Positions 1-7,875 of a DNA stretch of 37,094 bases are shown here, in pieces (within the stretch, counting starts at the first letter, position 1; the number at the start of each line of letters is the position of its first letter). Made by a program: the position numbers and the translations under genes. The notes beneath the pieces are model-generated. The model did no database searches. It saw nothing but the letters and a program-made list of their open reading frames with translations, and had not been told where the DNA came from. This stretch comes from Nitrososphaerota archaeon (lineage in GTDB: Archaea > Thermoproteota > Nitrososphaeria > Conexivisphaerales > UBA164): contig JAMCTX010000003.1 of assembly GCA_023381255.1 (NCBI GenBank), positions 64,392-101,485 of the forward strand, given 5' to 3'.

Positions 1-1
1 G

Positions 2-286
2 GACAACAAATATGCTGATGCGAGAGGCACATCTGGGATCAGGCACAGCCTGATTTCCAGGGAGGGGTTTGTCCCTGAGGCTGTAGTCCTGGGAACAGCA
101 GGCACGGTTCACGTGCTTAACTTTAATTCCCCCGGCGCGACGGGGGCGCCGGCATTTGCACGTTCGCTTTTGTCCCAGCTTATGGATTTTTATGGAGTAA
201 AGGGAACCAGGCACAACCATCCAGTGTGGAGAAGCATTATTGAAAACGATTGTGACATAGAATTGAAGATAAACATGGCGTCATAA
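2..286 (+). CDS. FAD-dependent oxidoreductase, C-terminal fragment (gene starts before the window)
   Basis: An open frame enters from the left edge and stops with TAA at 284-286, leaving 94 codons. The peptide has a glycine-rich segment, VVLGTAGTVHVLNFNSPGAT, followed by GAPAFARSLLSQLMD. This resembles the C-terminal FAD-contacting strand and helix of DAO-superfamily flavoproteins of the malate:quinone oxidoreductase or L-2-hydroxyglutarate oxidase kind, which carry an SPGAT/SPGLT-like turn there. If so it would pass electrons from a hydroxyacid to the membrane quinone pool. The N-terminal GxGxxG dinucleotide fold is outside the window, so the substrate cannot be assigned. The next gene begins 41 bp downstream with its own promoter-like AT-rich stretch. 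Confidence 0.55.
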   Translation, partial: DNKYADARGTSGIRHSLISREGFVPEAVVLGTAGTVHVLNFNSPGATGAPAFARSLLSQLMDFYGVKGTRHNHPVWRSIIENDCDIELKINMAS

Positions 287-327
287 CCTCAAATACGTTT
301 TTATTTTATCCCTATAAATCAGTTATA

Positions 328-1617
328 TTGAACAAAAAAGGCATCAGCATGTGGCAGGCAACAGCTATAGGCATTGGTAATATAATAGGCGCCGGCATAT
401 TTGTTCTCGCTGGTTCTGTGATCTATCAGGCAGGGCCTGGTGCCCTTTTTTCCTTTATGCTAACTGCCGTTCTGGCCATCACAGTTGCGCTGAACAGTGC
501 AGAGTTATCATCAAAAATAGTGGCTCACGGTGGATTGTATTCTTTTGTGAAGGAAACCATGGGAGAATCGACAGGATTTATCGTGGGATGGCTGAGGGCT
601 ATCTCCTACGCCATAGCCACTTCCGCAGTGGCCCTTGGATTTTCATCCTATCTGCTTACTCTGCTCAGCACTCAGTCAATAGCGTATGAGCTCGGGCTTG
701 CGCTGGCATTAATGGCATTTGCCGTGGCGCTGAACTATATAGGGGTCAGGGTTGTTGCTGAGCTTGAGGAACTGCTTGTAGTTCTGACGACGGGCGGGCT
801 GATAATATTTATAGCCGTTTCAATTATATATGGGAAATGGGTGCCCGCCAGGTTCACACCATTCTTTCCTAATGGGCCCTTTAGCATAGTGGAATCTGCT
901 TCACTTGCATTTTTCGCATATTCTGGCTTTAACACTGTTGCCACCCTCACCCCAGAGATCAGGGATGGCAAGAGAAATGCACCCAGAGCTATAATGCTAT
1001 CTCTGGCAGTGAGCACTATCCTGTATATACTTGTTGTTGTTGGAATGCTGGCCCTGATGCCATGGAAACTATACGCTGTTACGGCAGACCCGCTTTTGAA
1101 CGCACTTTCCTTTTCCAGGGCTCCACTTTTTGTTGACCAGATAGTCGGTGTAGTTGCATTGGTGGCAACAGTCACGGTTACGCTATCGTTGATAGTTGCC
1201 GGCTCAAGGACTCTGCTGCAGATGAGCGATGATGGCTTACTACCACGGGTGCTGGGCGGCAAGGATGATTCCCCGAAGAGGGCAGTGATTCTGATTGGCA
1301 CAATTGCGATGATTTCCATCTTTCTCGGGAATATCCAGTATATTGCCCTGGCATCTAATTTCGGTGTGATATTTTCCTATTCGCTTACCGGGCTTGCGGT
1401 TTATCTGGTGAGGAAAAGAGGGATAAAGGGACCGTTCAATTCTCCGCTGTATCCATATGTACAGGTAGTTTCAGTATTGCTTTCAGTTGTGATAATGATA
1501 GCCCTGGGGGTTCAGGCTCTTTATGTTGGCGCAGTTACCATCATGTTTGGCATATTTCTTTATGTCATGGAAAAAGAGGGCAGTAGGGGCAGAAACAATG
1601 CAGGCAACGGAAATTGA
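328..1617 (+). CDS. APC-family amino-acid permease
   Basis: The 429-residue protein is almost entirely hydrophobic, with about 12 predicted membrane helices. It begins with the APC signature IGIGNIIGAGIFVLAG (residues about 14-29), the broken first helix that holds the substrate backbone in LeuT-fold permeases. Further family-like segments are FFAYSGFNTVATLTPEIRD (about 194-212) and the long loop ending in a PKRA-like turn near 315. It should import amino acids or amines by proton symport or exchange. The TTG start is chosen because an AT-rich TATA-like stretch (tttttattttat) lies about 25 nt upstream, as expected for a leaderless archaeal mRNA. The first ATG (codon 8, position 349) is the alternative. 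The substrate is not deducible. Confidence 0.85.
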   Translation: MNKKGISMWQATAIGIGNIIGAGIFVLAGSVIYQAGPGALFSFMLTAVLAITVALNSAELSSKIVAHGGLYSFVKETMGESTGFIVGWLRAISYAIATSAVALGFSSYLLTLLSTQSIAYELGLALALMAFAVALNYIGVRVVAELEELLVVLTTGGLIIFIAVSIIYGKWVPARFTPFFPNGPFSIVESASLAFFAYSGFNTVATLTPEIRDGKRNAPRAIMLSLAVSTILYILVVVGMLALMPWKLYAVTADPLLNALSFSRAPLFVDQIVGVVALVATVTVTLSLIVAGSRTLLQMSDDGLLPRVLGGKDDSPKRAVILIGTIAMISIFLGNIQYIALASNFGVIFSYSLTGLAVYLVRKRGIKGPFNSPLYPYVQVVSVLLSVVIMIALGVQALYVGAVTIMFGIFLYVMEKEGSRGRNNAGNGN

Positions 1618-1742
1618 TTTTTGAAAAATTACTTTCTGAAAAGTTGATAGGCATCGCATATAATTGTACGCCGTAAAGTGCATGGCTAAATCGTGATTTG
1701 CCAAAATCATAGGAGCGTCCTAGCACAGAAATTGAATAACTG

Positions 1743-2717
1743 TCAGCGCTGGATTTTTCTGCTAACCTTCAGGTCTATTACATTCTCGCATATGTCAGAG
1801 GAGTATTCAGCGATCCTGACCAGATGCTCGGTTAGCATGCTGTAGGGCGCCTTGGATATCTCTTCAACGTAGCTGCGGTTTCCTGCAATGAGGGAATTTG
1901 CCTTTATTTCGTCCATGGTAATAAGGGATTCAAATACCATATCAAATATTTTGACAGCTTTCATGCCTATTTCCTCAGAAAAGCCTCCATTAATGCGGAT
2001 CCTGCCTGTGACAAGCTTTGATATTGAAACCGCATGGTCAGCTATTCGCTCGATGCTTTTCAGTATGCTTTTCAGTACAAGAGTTTCCTCAGGCCTTTCA
2101 ATGCCCATTTCATCCATAAGTGGCTTGTCATTTATGGCCAGGTTCAGGGTCCTTATACCGTAAAGGTAAAACTTGTCTACATCTACGTCAGCTCTGATGA
2201 CAGATTCGGCATCCTCCTTTGATCCTTCTGTGACAGCGTTGATGGACATCTTGAGCATTTCCAGCGCTATCCTGTACATGCGGTTCGCGATTCCATTGAA
2301 GTTCATCACCGGCTTGCTAAATATTTCCTGAAATGTAATACCGGCCCTGCTTTCGTCAACAACTTCCAGTCCAATGGTTAGTTCAAGCACACTTTGCTTA
2401 AGCCTCTGGATAAAGTCTGGCGTCATCTGCTCTTCCCTTGACAGGACATTTATCGTCATGCATCCGTCCAGGTATGCTGATAGCACTTCTCTGGTTGCCA
2501 AGTCTAGGCTGTTATTGTCCACCAAAATGTCAAGTGACATATTAGCTTGCGGGGATTTGGGCATGGCGGGCCTTATTATCAACAGATCATCGGATTCTTC
2601 AATCGTAATCAGGTCCTGCGGTTTTATGCCTGACTTTTTTACCCAGCTCTTTGGGACTATCACCGAATATGATGCATTTCCTACTTTCTGTATTCTCCTT
2701 ACCACTGCCCTTACCAT
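1743..2717 (-). CDS. Phosphate uptake regulator: AbrB/SpoVT-type domain plus PhoU domains
   Basis: This 324-residue protein starts MVRAVVRRIQKVGNASYSVI. A SpoVT/AbrB-like swapped-hairpin DNA-binding domain (about 1-50, with VPKSWVKKSGIKPQDLI) is followed by two PhoU-like helical repeats, for example MSINAVTEGSKEDAESVI and KSILKSIERIADHAVSISK. Archaeal fusions of this kind are annotated as phosphate uptake regulators. It lies head to head with the phosphate transporter gene at 2821, with 103 bp between the starts, so control of that promoter by phosphate status is a reasonable inference. The open frame extends upstream to 2750, but the ATG at 2717 is preferred because a TATA-like tttatat lies about 25-30 nt upstream on this strand and the AbrB homology begins immediately. 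Confidence 0.82.
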   Translation of the reverse strand: MVRAVVRRIQKVGNASYSVIVPKSWVKKSGIKPQDLITIEESDDLLIIRPAMPKSPQANMSLDILVDNNSLDLATREVLSAYLDGCMTINVLSREEQMTPDFIQRLKQSVLELTIGLEVVDESRAGITFQEIFSKPVMNFNGIANRMYRIALEMLKMSINAVTEGSKEDAESVIRADVDVDKFYLYGIRTLNLAINDKPLMDEMGIERPEETLVLKSILKSIERIADHAVSISKLVTGRIRINGGFSEEIGMKAVKIFDMVFESLITMDEIKANSLIAGNRSYVEEISKAPYSMLTEHLVRIAEYSSDICENVIDLKVSRKIQR

Positions 2718-2820
2718 AAGTATATAATTTTGTGCAAAACATATAAACATTATTTATTTTATATTTAATCTATAGTATAAGTACATTAAATAAATAAATA
2801 AAAATTGAAAAAAATGCTTG

Positions 2821-4263
2821 ATGAGCGATAAATTTAATGATGGTAGAGAAATCATAACCGAACGCATCAACAACGCTTCAACATCAGCATTTCACTATAA
2901 GGTGTGGTTTGTTTCAGGTATGGGCTTCTTCACCGATGCGTACGACCTCTTCATTATAGGCGCGGTGCTTACACTGCTGCCCCTTGCAGGCTGGGAAAAG
3001 CTCACGGTTTTTGAGACATCTCTGATCGGGTCCACAGCGCTAATTGCTGCAGTGATAGGCGCTCTAGTGTTTGGAAGACTTCTGGATTATCTTGGAAGGA
3101 GGGCTGTGTATGGTCTTGAATTGGCCATACTTGTTATTGGCGCGTTGGGCAGTGCATTTCTAACCCCAGTTAATGACGTGTACGCCCTTATTGCATGGAG
3201 ATTTGTGCTTGGTATAGGGATAGGAGGGGATTATTCCGCAAGTTCAACAATTATGGCAGAATACTCTAATACAAAAAACAGAGGTAAACTGATTGGGATG
3301 GTGTTTTCGATGCAGAGCATAGGCCTTATTGCTGGGCCACTAGTAACTCTTGCCCTGCTGTTTACAGGGGTTGCACCTCCTATTGCATGGAAGTTGTTAC
3401 TGGCAATTGGTGCTTTGCCAGCATTGCTTGTCATTTACTGGCGTAGGCATATTCCAGAAACTCCTAAATTCTCTGTAGGAGTAAGGGGCAACGCCAAAAA
3501 AGCTATAGAGGACCTTTACGCGCTATCAGGCATCAAAGCTGAAACTGGCCATGAAGTTAGTGTGGTTAAGGCAAAATGGTACCAGCTATTTACCGACAGG
3601 AGGCTGCTTTTGCTGGTCCTTGGCACCGCAGGGACCTGGTTTCTTATGGACTGGGCTCTGTACGGCAATTCCATAATGTCAAGCGCAATGCTGGGGATCC
3701 TTGTTCCAAGCACAATAACAGGTCTGCACAGGTTAACAATTACAACAGAATACACACTGCTTATATTTGGCCTTGCAGCCTTCCCTGGCTACTGGCTTGC
3801 TACATTCACAATTGACAGAATAGGCAGAAAACCCATCCAGACGATAGGGTTCCTTGCAATGGCAGTTTCATTTATTTTGCTGGGAATCATTCCGGGGATA
3901 ATGAGCCCGGCTTCTGTAAGTGAATTTCTAACTCTGTACGGAATAAGCTACTTTTTTATTGAATTTGGTCCAAACGTGACAACCTTCATCTACCCGCCAG
4001 AGGTATATCCAGTGTCAGTCAGGGGTCTCGGCACTGGAATGTCAGCAGCTGGAGGGAAGATAGGGGCTTTTCTTGGAACGCTGCTTAACCTAGCAATAAT
4101 AGCATCTTTTGGGGAAAACGGACTGTTTGATTTGCTTGCTCTTTTCTCGCTTGCCGGGTTGATTTTGACCATATCATTGCTTCCGGAACCTAAAATGAAG
4201 GCACTAGAGGAGAGTTCACAGGAAGAAATGTACTTAGAAAAGCCAATAATAAATCAGAAATGA
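2821..4263 (+). CDS. MFS phosphate transporter (PHS family, proton symporter)
   Basis: The 480-residue protein has about 12 membrane helices. Its N-terminus has the PHS hallmark GMGFFTDAYDLFIIG in helix 1, then FGRLLDYLGRR (MFS motif A) and GIGIGGDYSASSTIMAEY in helix 4, where the aspartate and tyrosine belong to the phosphate:H+ symporter signature (Pho84 group). The C-terminal half repeats an MFS-like TIDRIGRKPIQ loop. It should import inorganic phosphate across the cytoplasmic membrane. An in-frame TTG at 2818 directly precedes the chosen ATG at 2821. The divergent AbrB-PhoU gene supports phosphate as substrate. Related family members carry sugars or organic acids, but the signature and the neighbour point to phosphate. 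Confidence 0.85.
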   Translation: MSDKFNDGREIITERINNASTSAFHYKVWFVSGMGFFTDAYDLFIIGAVLTLLPLAGWEKLTVFETSLIGSTALIAAVIGALVFGRLLDYLGRRAVYGLELAILVIGALGSAFLTPVNDVYALIAWRFVLGIGIGGDYSASSTIMAEYSNTKNRGKLIGMVFSMQSIGLIAGPLVTLALLFTGVAPPIAWKLLLAIGALPALLVIYWRRHIPETPKFSVGVRGNAKKAIEDLYALSGIKAETGHEVSVVKAKWYQLFTDRRLLLLVLGTAGTWFLMDWALYGNSIMSSAMLGILVPSTITGLHRLTITTEYTLLIFGLAAFPGYWLATFTIDRIGRKPIQTIGFLAMAVSFILLGIIPGIMSPASVSEFLTLYGISYFFIEFGPNVTTFIYPPEVYPVSVRGLGTGMSAAGGKIGAFLGTLLNLAIIASFGENGLFDLLALFSLAGLILTISLLPEPKMKALEESSQEEMYLEKPIINQK

Positions 4264-4284
4264 GTTTTTAAATCAAAACATTTT

Positions 4285-5469
4285 TCAGTATATTGATTCA
4301 ATCAGGTCATAGATCACCACCGGTGCATCCAATGCATATCCGTGCAACGACCTGAACTTTTCATTTGTTAACGATTTTAACTGCAGATACTGTTGCTCTT
4401 GTTCGGCTCCCGTCAGCATTCCGACTTTCTGGGAAATGCCCGAATACGGCAAGCCCTGATATATGTACAGGGGCGAAATGTAAATTATGTCGTTCCTGTC
4501 CAGGGGCAGTCCGGATATAAATTCCGCTGTTTTTTCCACATGCTCCTTATAATACTCCTTTCCTCCTGCGCCAGCCAGGGTTATTATCCCGACGCTTATG
4601 CCGGTTTTTTTAGCATTTATTATCAGGTCCCGGGTGCCGTCAAGGTCAATTGGCTTATCAAGAAGTTCCAAAACCCTGACGCTGCCTGTTTCAAGTCCCA
4701 GATAAATTCTCCTTACACCAAGTCTGCTGATTTCAAGAAGATCTTCATAAGTTTTAACCTTCTGAGTAGTTATCGAGTCAACAAACGAGTACACAGGCAA
4801 CCTCAATTCATCATGAACAAGCTCAAGGTCTTTCCTGAGAAGATCCTGGTTGATGATTATTGAATTTGCGTCACCCAGAAAGACTCCCCTTCTCGCGCTT
4901 ATGCCCTCACCAAAAAATTTCTTTACCTGCGATAAATGTTCTTTAAATTCATCGAAATCCTTCACGCTGTACTTCTTGCCTCTATAAAGGTTGCAGAACG
5001 TGCACCTGTTCCAGTAGCACCCCACCGTAGCCTGCAAGTAAACAGGGAAATACTGGTCCGGTGGAACTATTGGGACCTCACCGCCGTACACTTTGACGAA
5101 CTTGTCAGCGTCTTCCTGCAGGAAGCCAGGGCCCCTGCGGGCAATGCGCTCCAGCACTTTCCCGATCTGTTCATCTTTAATGCCATTGATGCACGTTCTG
5201 GCAAATTCAAACGCGCCTTCACCAATCTTCAACCCGCTTTCAGAGCCAAGCACCCTGACTTTTCTCCTTCCATCTATGTACTTGATTTCCAGATAGTGGT
5301 TCTGCATCGTTCTTCTGTAGGTCGTGTTGCCCTTCGCGTACACCAGCACCCTGCCTTCAAGATCAAGGCTCAGCACGGTTCCTTCATAGTCAGTAAGCCT
5401 CAACACCCCGTCCTTTACAAGCGCAAATACCAATCCATTCAAAAATAAATGAGTTGAACTTAAAAACAT
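4285..5469 (-). CDS. Radical SAM protein with CX4CX2C cluster motif
   Basis: The protein has 394 residues. Residues 1-130 form a domain I do not recognise. The radical SAM core begins with VYLQATVGCYWNRCTFCNLY, with C151, C156 and C159 ligating the 4Fe-4S cluster. The spacing is CX4CX2C rather than the usual CX3CX2C, a variant I recall in a COG1032-like group whose motif reads GCSYNRCTFCNMY. Later barrel motifs are RIYLGLETGSVRVLELLDKP (about 253-272) and SVGIITLAGAGGKEY, typical of the SAM ribose and methionine sites. It should cleave SAM to a 5'-deoxyadenosyl radical; the substrate is unknown. It converges on the phosphate transporter gene with 21 bp between the stops. The start is the first ATG; a shorter start is possible. 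Confidence 0.78.
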   Translation of the reverse strand: MFLSSTHLFLNGLVFALVKDGVLRLTDYEGTVLSLDLEGRVLVYAKGNTTYRRTMQNHYLEIKYIDGRRKVRVLGSESGLKIGEGAFEFARTCINGIKDEQIGKVLERIARRGPGFLQEDADKFVKVYGGEVPIVPPDQYFPVYLQATVGCYWNRCTFCNLYRGKKYSVKDFDEFKEHLSQVKKFFGEGISARRGVFLGDANSIIINQDLLRKDLELVHDELRLPVYSFVDSITTQKVKTYEDLLEISRLGVRRIYLGLETGSVRVLELLDKPIDLDGTRDLIINAKKTGISVGIITLAGAGGKEYYKEHVEKTAEFISGLPLDRNDIIYISPLYIYQGLPYSGISQKVGMLTGAEQEQQYLQLKSLTNEKFRSLHGYALDAPVVIYDLIESIY

Positions 5470-5730
5470 GATGAGGTTTTTGGATGGTTAACCAAACATG
5501 AACTGGTTCAACAGGAAATAAGCAGTTTCAGGCGGTGCATAAAACAGCCAGTTATAGAAATAATTGAAAACCAGTTTTAATACTAATCGGCATTAAATGT
5601 GACCAGATAATAGGTAGTAATGTCTACGGGCATAACACCTACAAGCAACTTTTAAAACAGTGATGATGAAAACATAACAGTGATAATAACAAGTTTGATA
5701 AAAACACTTATGCAGATAATAGCAAGCAGC
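5470..5730. other. Intergenic, AT-rich, no gene seen
   Basis: These 261 bp lie between the start of the radical SAM gene and the stop of the DUF488 gene. I see short TATA-like stretches but no convincing open frame, palindrome or RNA structure. Confidence 0.5.
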
Positions 5731-6090
5731 TCAGGTCGATAATTTATCGGCAAACTCCTTTAGCACTATTGCACCATTCCTCTTAGTGTCTGATGTGGCA
5801 TACACTATTGTGACATTCCCCTTCTTCCCCATTTCAGCAAGTTCTCTGGCCGTTTTGTTCCCTCTCAGTTCCTCATTATATCTTATCTTGAATTCGTCCC
5901 ATTTGCTTGGATCATGAGAGAACCACATCCTTAATTCATTGCTTGGCGCTGCATCTCTCATCCATATGTCAATTTTTTCTTTCTTTATGCCTCTTGGCCA
6001 TAGCCGTTCAACAAGAATCCACGGGCCGTCATTCTTTTCCTTGTTTTCATAAACCCTCTTTATTTTTATCAACGTTAATTTTAAATCCAT
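5731..6090 (-). CDS. DUF488-family protein (YeaO-like)
   Basis: This 119-residue soluble protein has the DUF488 signature: KIKRVYENKEKNDGPWILVE, then RLWPRGIKKEKIDIWMRDAAPS, then ELRMWFSHDPSKWDEF, and a C-terminal VTIVYATSDTKRNGAIVLKEF resembling the family segment where LLYAAKD precedes NHAVVL. The length matches the single-domain family. The function of the family is not established. The gene appears to stand alone, with 261 bp on the downstream side and 74 bp to the next gene upstream. The first ATG is used as start. Confidence 0.85.
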   Translation of the reverse strand: MDLKLTLIKIKRVYENKEKNDGPWILVERLWPRGIKKEKIDIWMRDAAPSNELRMWFSHDPSKWDEFKIRYNEELRGNKTARELAEMGKKGNVTIVYATSDTKRNGAIVLKEFADKLST

Positions 6091-6164
6091 TCTTTAATAT
6101 ATTTTTTTCGAATGTTTTGTTGCTCGCGCAGAAGGCATTGATTTATAAACGCAACACCTTAACG

Positions 6165-6479
6165 CTATTTAACCCGGATCATATAATCAGCTAGGGAATA
6201 AGGATTATAAAGAGACGTCTCCTTCCCAGAAATTTGTAACGAATTTATGAATTTCCTCTCCATTTGCATACTATGTGCTGCAACCAAAAGGCCAAGCGTG
6301 GACCCCAAGATCGAAATGGCAAGTATCAGATGACCAATCAGGCCTGTGGTTGTTAACATGGCCAGCGCCGCCATAACGATTCCGGCAAAATTCCCGAAAA
6401 TTGAGTAAATGAAGTAAATCAGTGTTGAAACGCCAGATTCAAGCCTGCGTGCCAGAACTGCTTTTTCCGAAATTTCCAC
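6165..6479 (-). CDS. Small membrane protein, possibly the 3' part of a frameshifted gene
   Basis: This frame of 104 codons starts at a GTG just downstream of an in-frame TGA. It encodes two hydrophobic helices (STLIYFIYSIFGNFAGIVMA, then GLIGHLILAISILGSTLGLL) followed by a charged tail. It overlaps the preceding frame (6439-6657) by 41 bp. The overlap contains a run of five A residues near 6460, where a one-base slip would join the soluble N-terminal part to this membrane part. I do not recognise the family. It is either a translationally coupled small membrane protein or the C-terminal half of one broken or recoded gene. Confidence 0.45.
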   Translation of the reverse strand: MEISEKAVLARRLESGVSTLIYFIYSIFGNFAGIVMAALAMLTTTGLIGHLILAISILGSTLGLLVAAHSMQMERKFINSLQISGKETSLYNPYSLADYMIRVK

Positions 6480-6657
6480 AATTCAGGAAGTCTTCATGTA
6501 GCTTTTTCACTTCTGGCAGGTCAGAATGCACATTCATGTAATCCAGAATTTCTTTTTTCTTGGTTCTTGTTGTATTTTCCATTTCCGATGCATGTTGATG
6601 GCCTATCCTGTTTCGTCGTTCAATTCTCATCAGCAGGTAGCTCTCCAGAAAGTTCAT
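6439..6657 (-). CDS. Small charged protein, possibly the 5' part of a frameshifted membrane gene
   Basis: A 72-codon frame begins MNFLESYLLMRIERRNRIGH, is mostly helical and charged, and ends in a serine/threonine-rich tail (SSSGTQA) that looks like out-of-frame translation. After LPEVKKLHEDFLNCGNFGK the other frame continues with hydrophobic helices (see 6165-6479). Together they would make a cytoplasmic helix plus a two-helix membrane domain. I do not recognise a family. The upstream neighbour is the left end of a decayed IS607-type element, so local damage is plausible. Confidence 0.4.
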   Translation of the reverse strand: MNFLESYLLMRIERRNRIGHQHASEMENTTRTKKKEILDYMNVHSDLPEVKKLHEDFLNCGNFGKSSSGTQA

Positions 6658-6678
6658 ATTCAGTGGTTCAATTTGTTT

Positions 6679-6965
6679 GCTTTTAGCCTCGAAACTAGTT
6701 AAATTTTAACACATATTTAAATACAGCTATTGCTATTAAATATCAGCTGAATTAAGGGATGCAGTTCACCTTCAGGCTTGAGATCACCGAGCTGACATGG
6801 GAAGATAAAGCAATGATAGACGACCTGATGTTGCGCTACTGTTCCGCAAGGAGGTTCGCGTTCAACAGGTTGCTTGAGGGAAACACAGTGAACTGGACGG
6901 TGCATCTGCTTCAGGATACAACATTATCGCTCAACTGGAGGTACTTTGACCACGCTGCATCCTGA
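6679..6965 (+). mobile_element. IS607-type remnant B: left end plus 5' part of tnpB
   Basis: The segment aactagttaaattttaa near 6693, and the AT-rich stretch after it with ctattgctatta near 6728, match the left ends of the two other copies at 15421 and 22808 (minus strand). Here the left end is joined almost directly to the tnpB start codon (about 65 bp), whereas the fuller copy has about 600 bp holding tnpA. The element is therefore deleted for tnpA and for everything after codon 68 of tnpB. The exact tips are uncertain. Confidence 0.6.
6759..6965 (+). pseudogene. tnpB: tnpB fragment (N-terminal 68 codons)
   Basis: The translation begins MQFTFRLEITELTWEDKAMI and stays nearly identical to residues 1-67 of the intact TnpB encoded at 20671-22197 on the minus strand, including RYCSARRFAFNRLLEGNTVN and LLQDTTLSLNWRYF. 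It then stops. It lacks the whole RuvC nuclease domain, so it cannot be an active nuclease. Its 3' break coincides with an oppositely oriented fragment of a different TnpB (6935-7042). Confidence 0.85.
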
Positions 6966-7042
6966 ATTGCTCCGGCAAGATTGTGGTTTTGCACCACGTT
7001 CTCCACACGCAAGTCCTCATAGGCAATGAATTCCATCTTGCT
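6935..7042 (-). pseudogene. Fragment of a second, different TnpB (RuvC-II region)
   Basis: On the minus strand the peptide MEFIAYEDLRVENVVQNHNL followed by AGAIQDAAWSKYLQL matches the conserved core of IS200/IS605-type TnpB proteins, where a catalytic glutamate sits in the EDL motif and is followed by a KNHKLAxxIxDAxW-like segment. The intact TnpB in this window reads differently here (EDLNMRDNKSFRRKG), so this comes from another element. Only about 35 codons survive between the tRNA-Thr promoter and the N-terminal relic of the other TnpB. The last codons overlap that relic in antisense. Confidence 0.65.
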
Positions 7043-7080
7043 ATATAAGCTTAAATATAAAAAAGACAATCGGTGTGCAG

Positions 7081-7155
7081 GCCTCGGTAGCATAGACCGG
7101 TCAATGCGCTCGCCTCGTAAGCGAGAGATCGCGGGTCCAAATCCCGCCCGAGGCT
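7081..7155 (+). tRNA. tRNA-Thr (anticodon CGT)
   Basis: A full cloverleaf can be drawn. The acceptor stem is GCCTCGG (7081-7087) with CCGAGGC (7148-7154). The D arm is GCAT/ATGC. The anticodon stem is CTCGC/GCGAG with loop CTCGTAA, giving anticodon CGT, which reads ACG (threonine). The T arm is GCGGG/CCCGC with loop tccaaat. The discriminator base is T, as is usual for archaeal tRNA-Thr. There is no intron and CCA is not encoded. TATA-like stretches (ctatataag, ttaaatata) lie upstream. Confidence 0.95.
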
Positions 7156-7159
7156 AATT

Positions 7160-7174
7160 TGAAACTTTTTTAAT
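7160..7174 (+). terminator. Poly-T stretch after tRNA-Thr
   Basis: A run of six T residues (7166-7171) follows the tRNA within 12 bp. Archaeal RNA polymerase terminates at such T-runs without needing a hairpin. Confidence 0.45.
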
Positions 7175-7295
7175 AATGCCATTTATATAAAGGCAGGCAA
7201 ATTATCAAAAACAAAATTTCGAACAGCTAGGAGTGCTGGATACAGAATGGAAATTGGAAATAACCGATTTATATTAGAAACTTCATCCATTTGCT

Positions 7296-7790
7296 GTGAA
7301 CAGGATCATCATTGTGGGTTTAGCGGGTGTAATTTCAGCCTGGATTACAGTACTTGTATCAATCCTGATAAATCCCTGGTTCAGCATCACTAATAATGCA
7401 CTTAGCGACTTGGGCGGCGGAGGGCCATTAAACGGTCATCCTTATCCCACTTATCCTAATGTTTACAATTTGGGGCTTATTATCACATCAATTATTATTC
7501 TAATATTTTGTATCCTTGTAATTAAAAATTCAAGAAACAAACTGGAGATTACTGGCGGGTCATTCTTTATGATTTCTGCCTTATTTTTGGCGTTAATAGG
7601 GATTTATCACGAAGGGACGTACCCGCATGATTTTGTATCTTTATGGTTCTTTGTACTGGCTTCAATATCCTATCTGGTAATAGGATTTTCCGCGCTTTAT
7701 GTAAAAAAGGCTGCCGGGGTTGCGATGATTTTGCTTATAATAGTAGGGTGGATACTTTTCGCTTTAATTCCATGGCAATCGGTCGCCTAA
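7296..7790 (+). CDS. DUF998 family membrane protein
   Basis: This 164-residue protein has five or so membrane helices and the DUF998-like pattern WFSITNNALSDLGG after helix 1 (about 28-41) and GIYHEGTYPHDFVS between later helices, with conserved histidines facing the outside. The family is of unknown function. The GTG start is supported by a TATA-like gatttatatt about 27 nt upstream, consistent with leaderless transcription. It follows tRNA-Thr in the same direction but has its own promoter. Confidence 0.75.
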   Translation: MNRIIIVGLAGVISAWITVLVSILINPWFSITNNALSDLGGGGPLNGHPYPTYPNVYNLGLIITSIIILIFCILVIKNSRNKLEITGGSFFMISALFLALIGIYHEGTYPHDFVSLWFFVLASISYLVIGFSALYVKKAAGVAMILLIIVGWILFALIPWQSVA

Positions 7791-7875
7791 AACGAGATTT
7801 TTGGAATCGCAATTATTGACATATGCGTGATCCTGCACGGTTTAACGTTTAACATGCGACATTAGGCTGCCTAAT

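Noticed and set aside
735-1319. 194-codon frame on the minus strand
   Set aside because: It is antisense to the permease at 328-1617, serine/threonine-rich in an unnatural way, and has no promoter or motif.
2718-2750. Upstream start of the AbrB-PhoU frame (11 extra residues)
   Set aside because: The TATA-like box sits in this stretch and the AbrB homology starts at the ATG at 2717.
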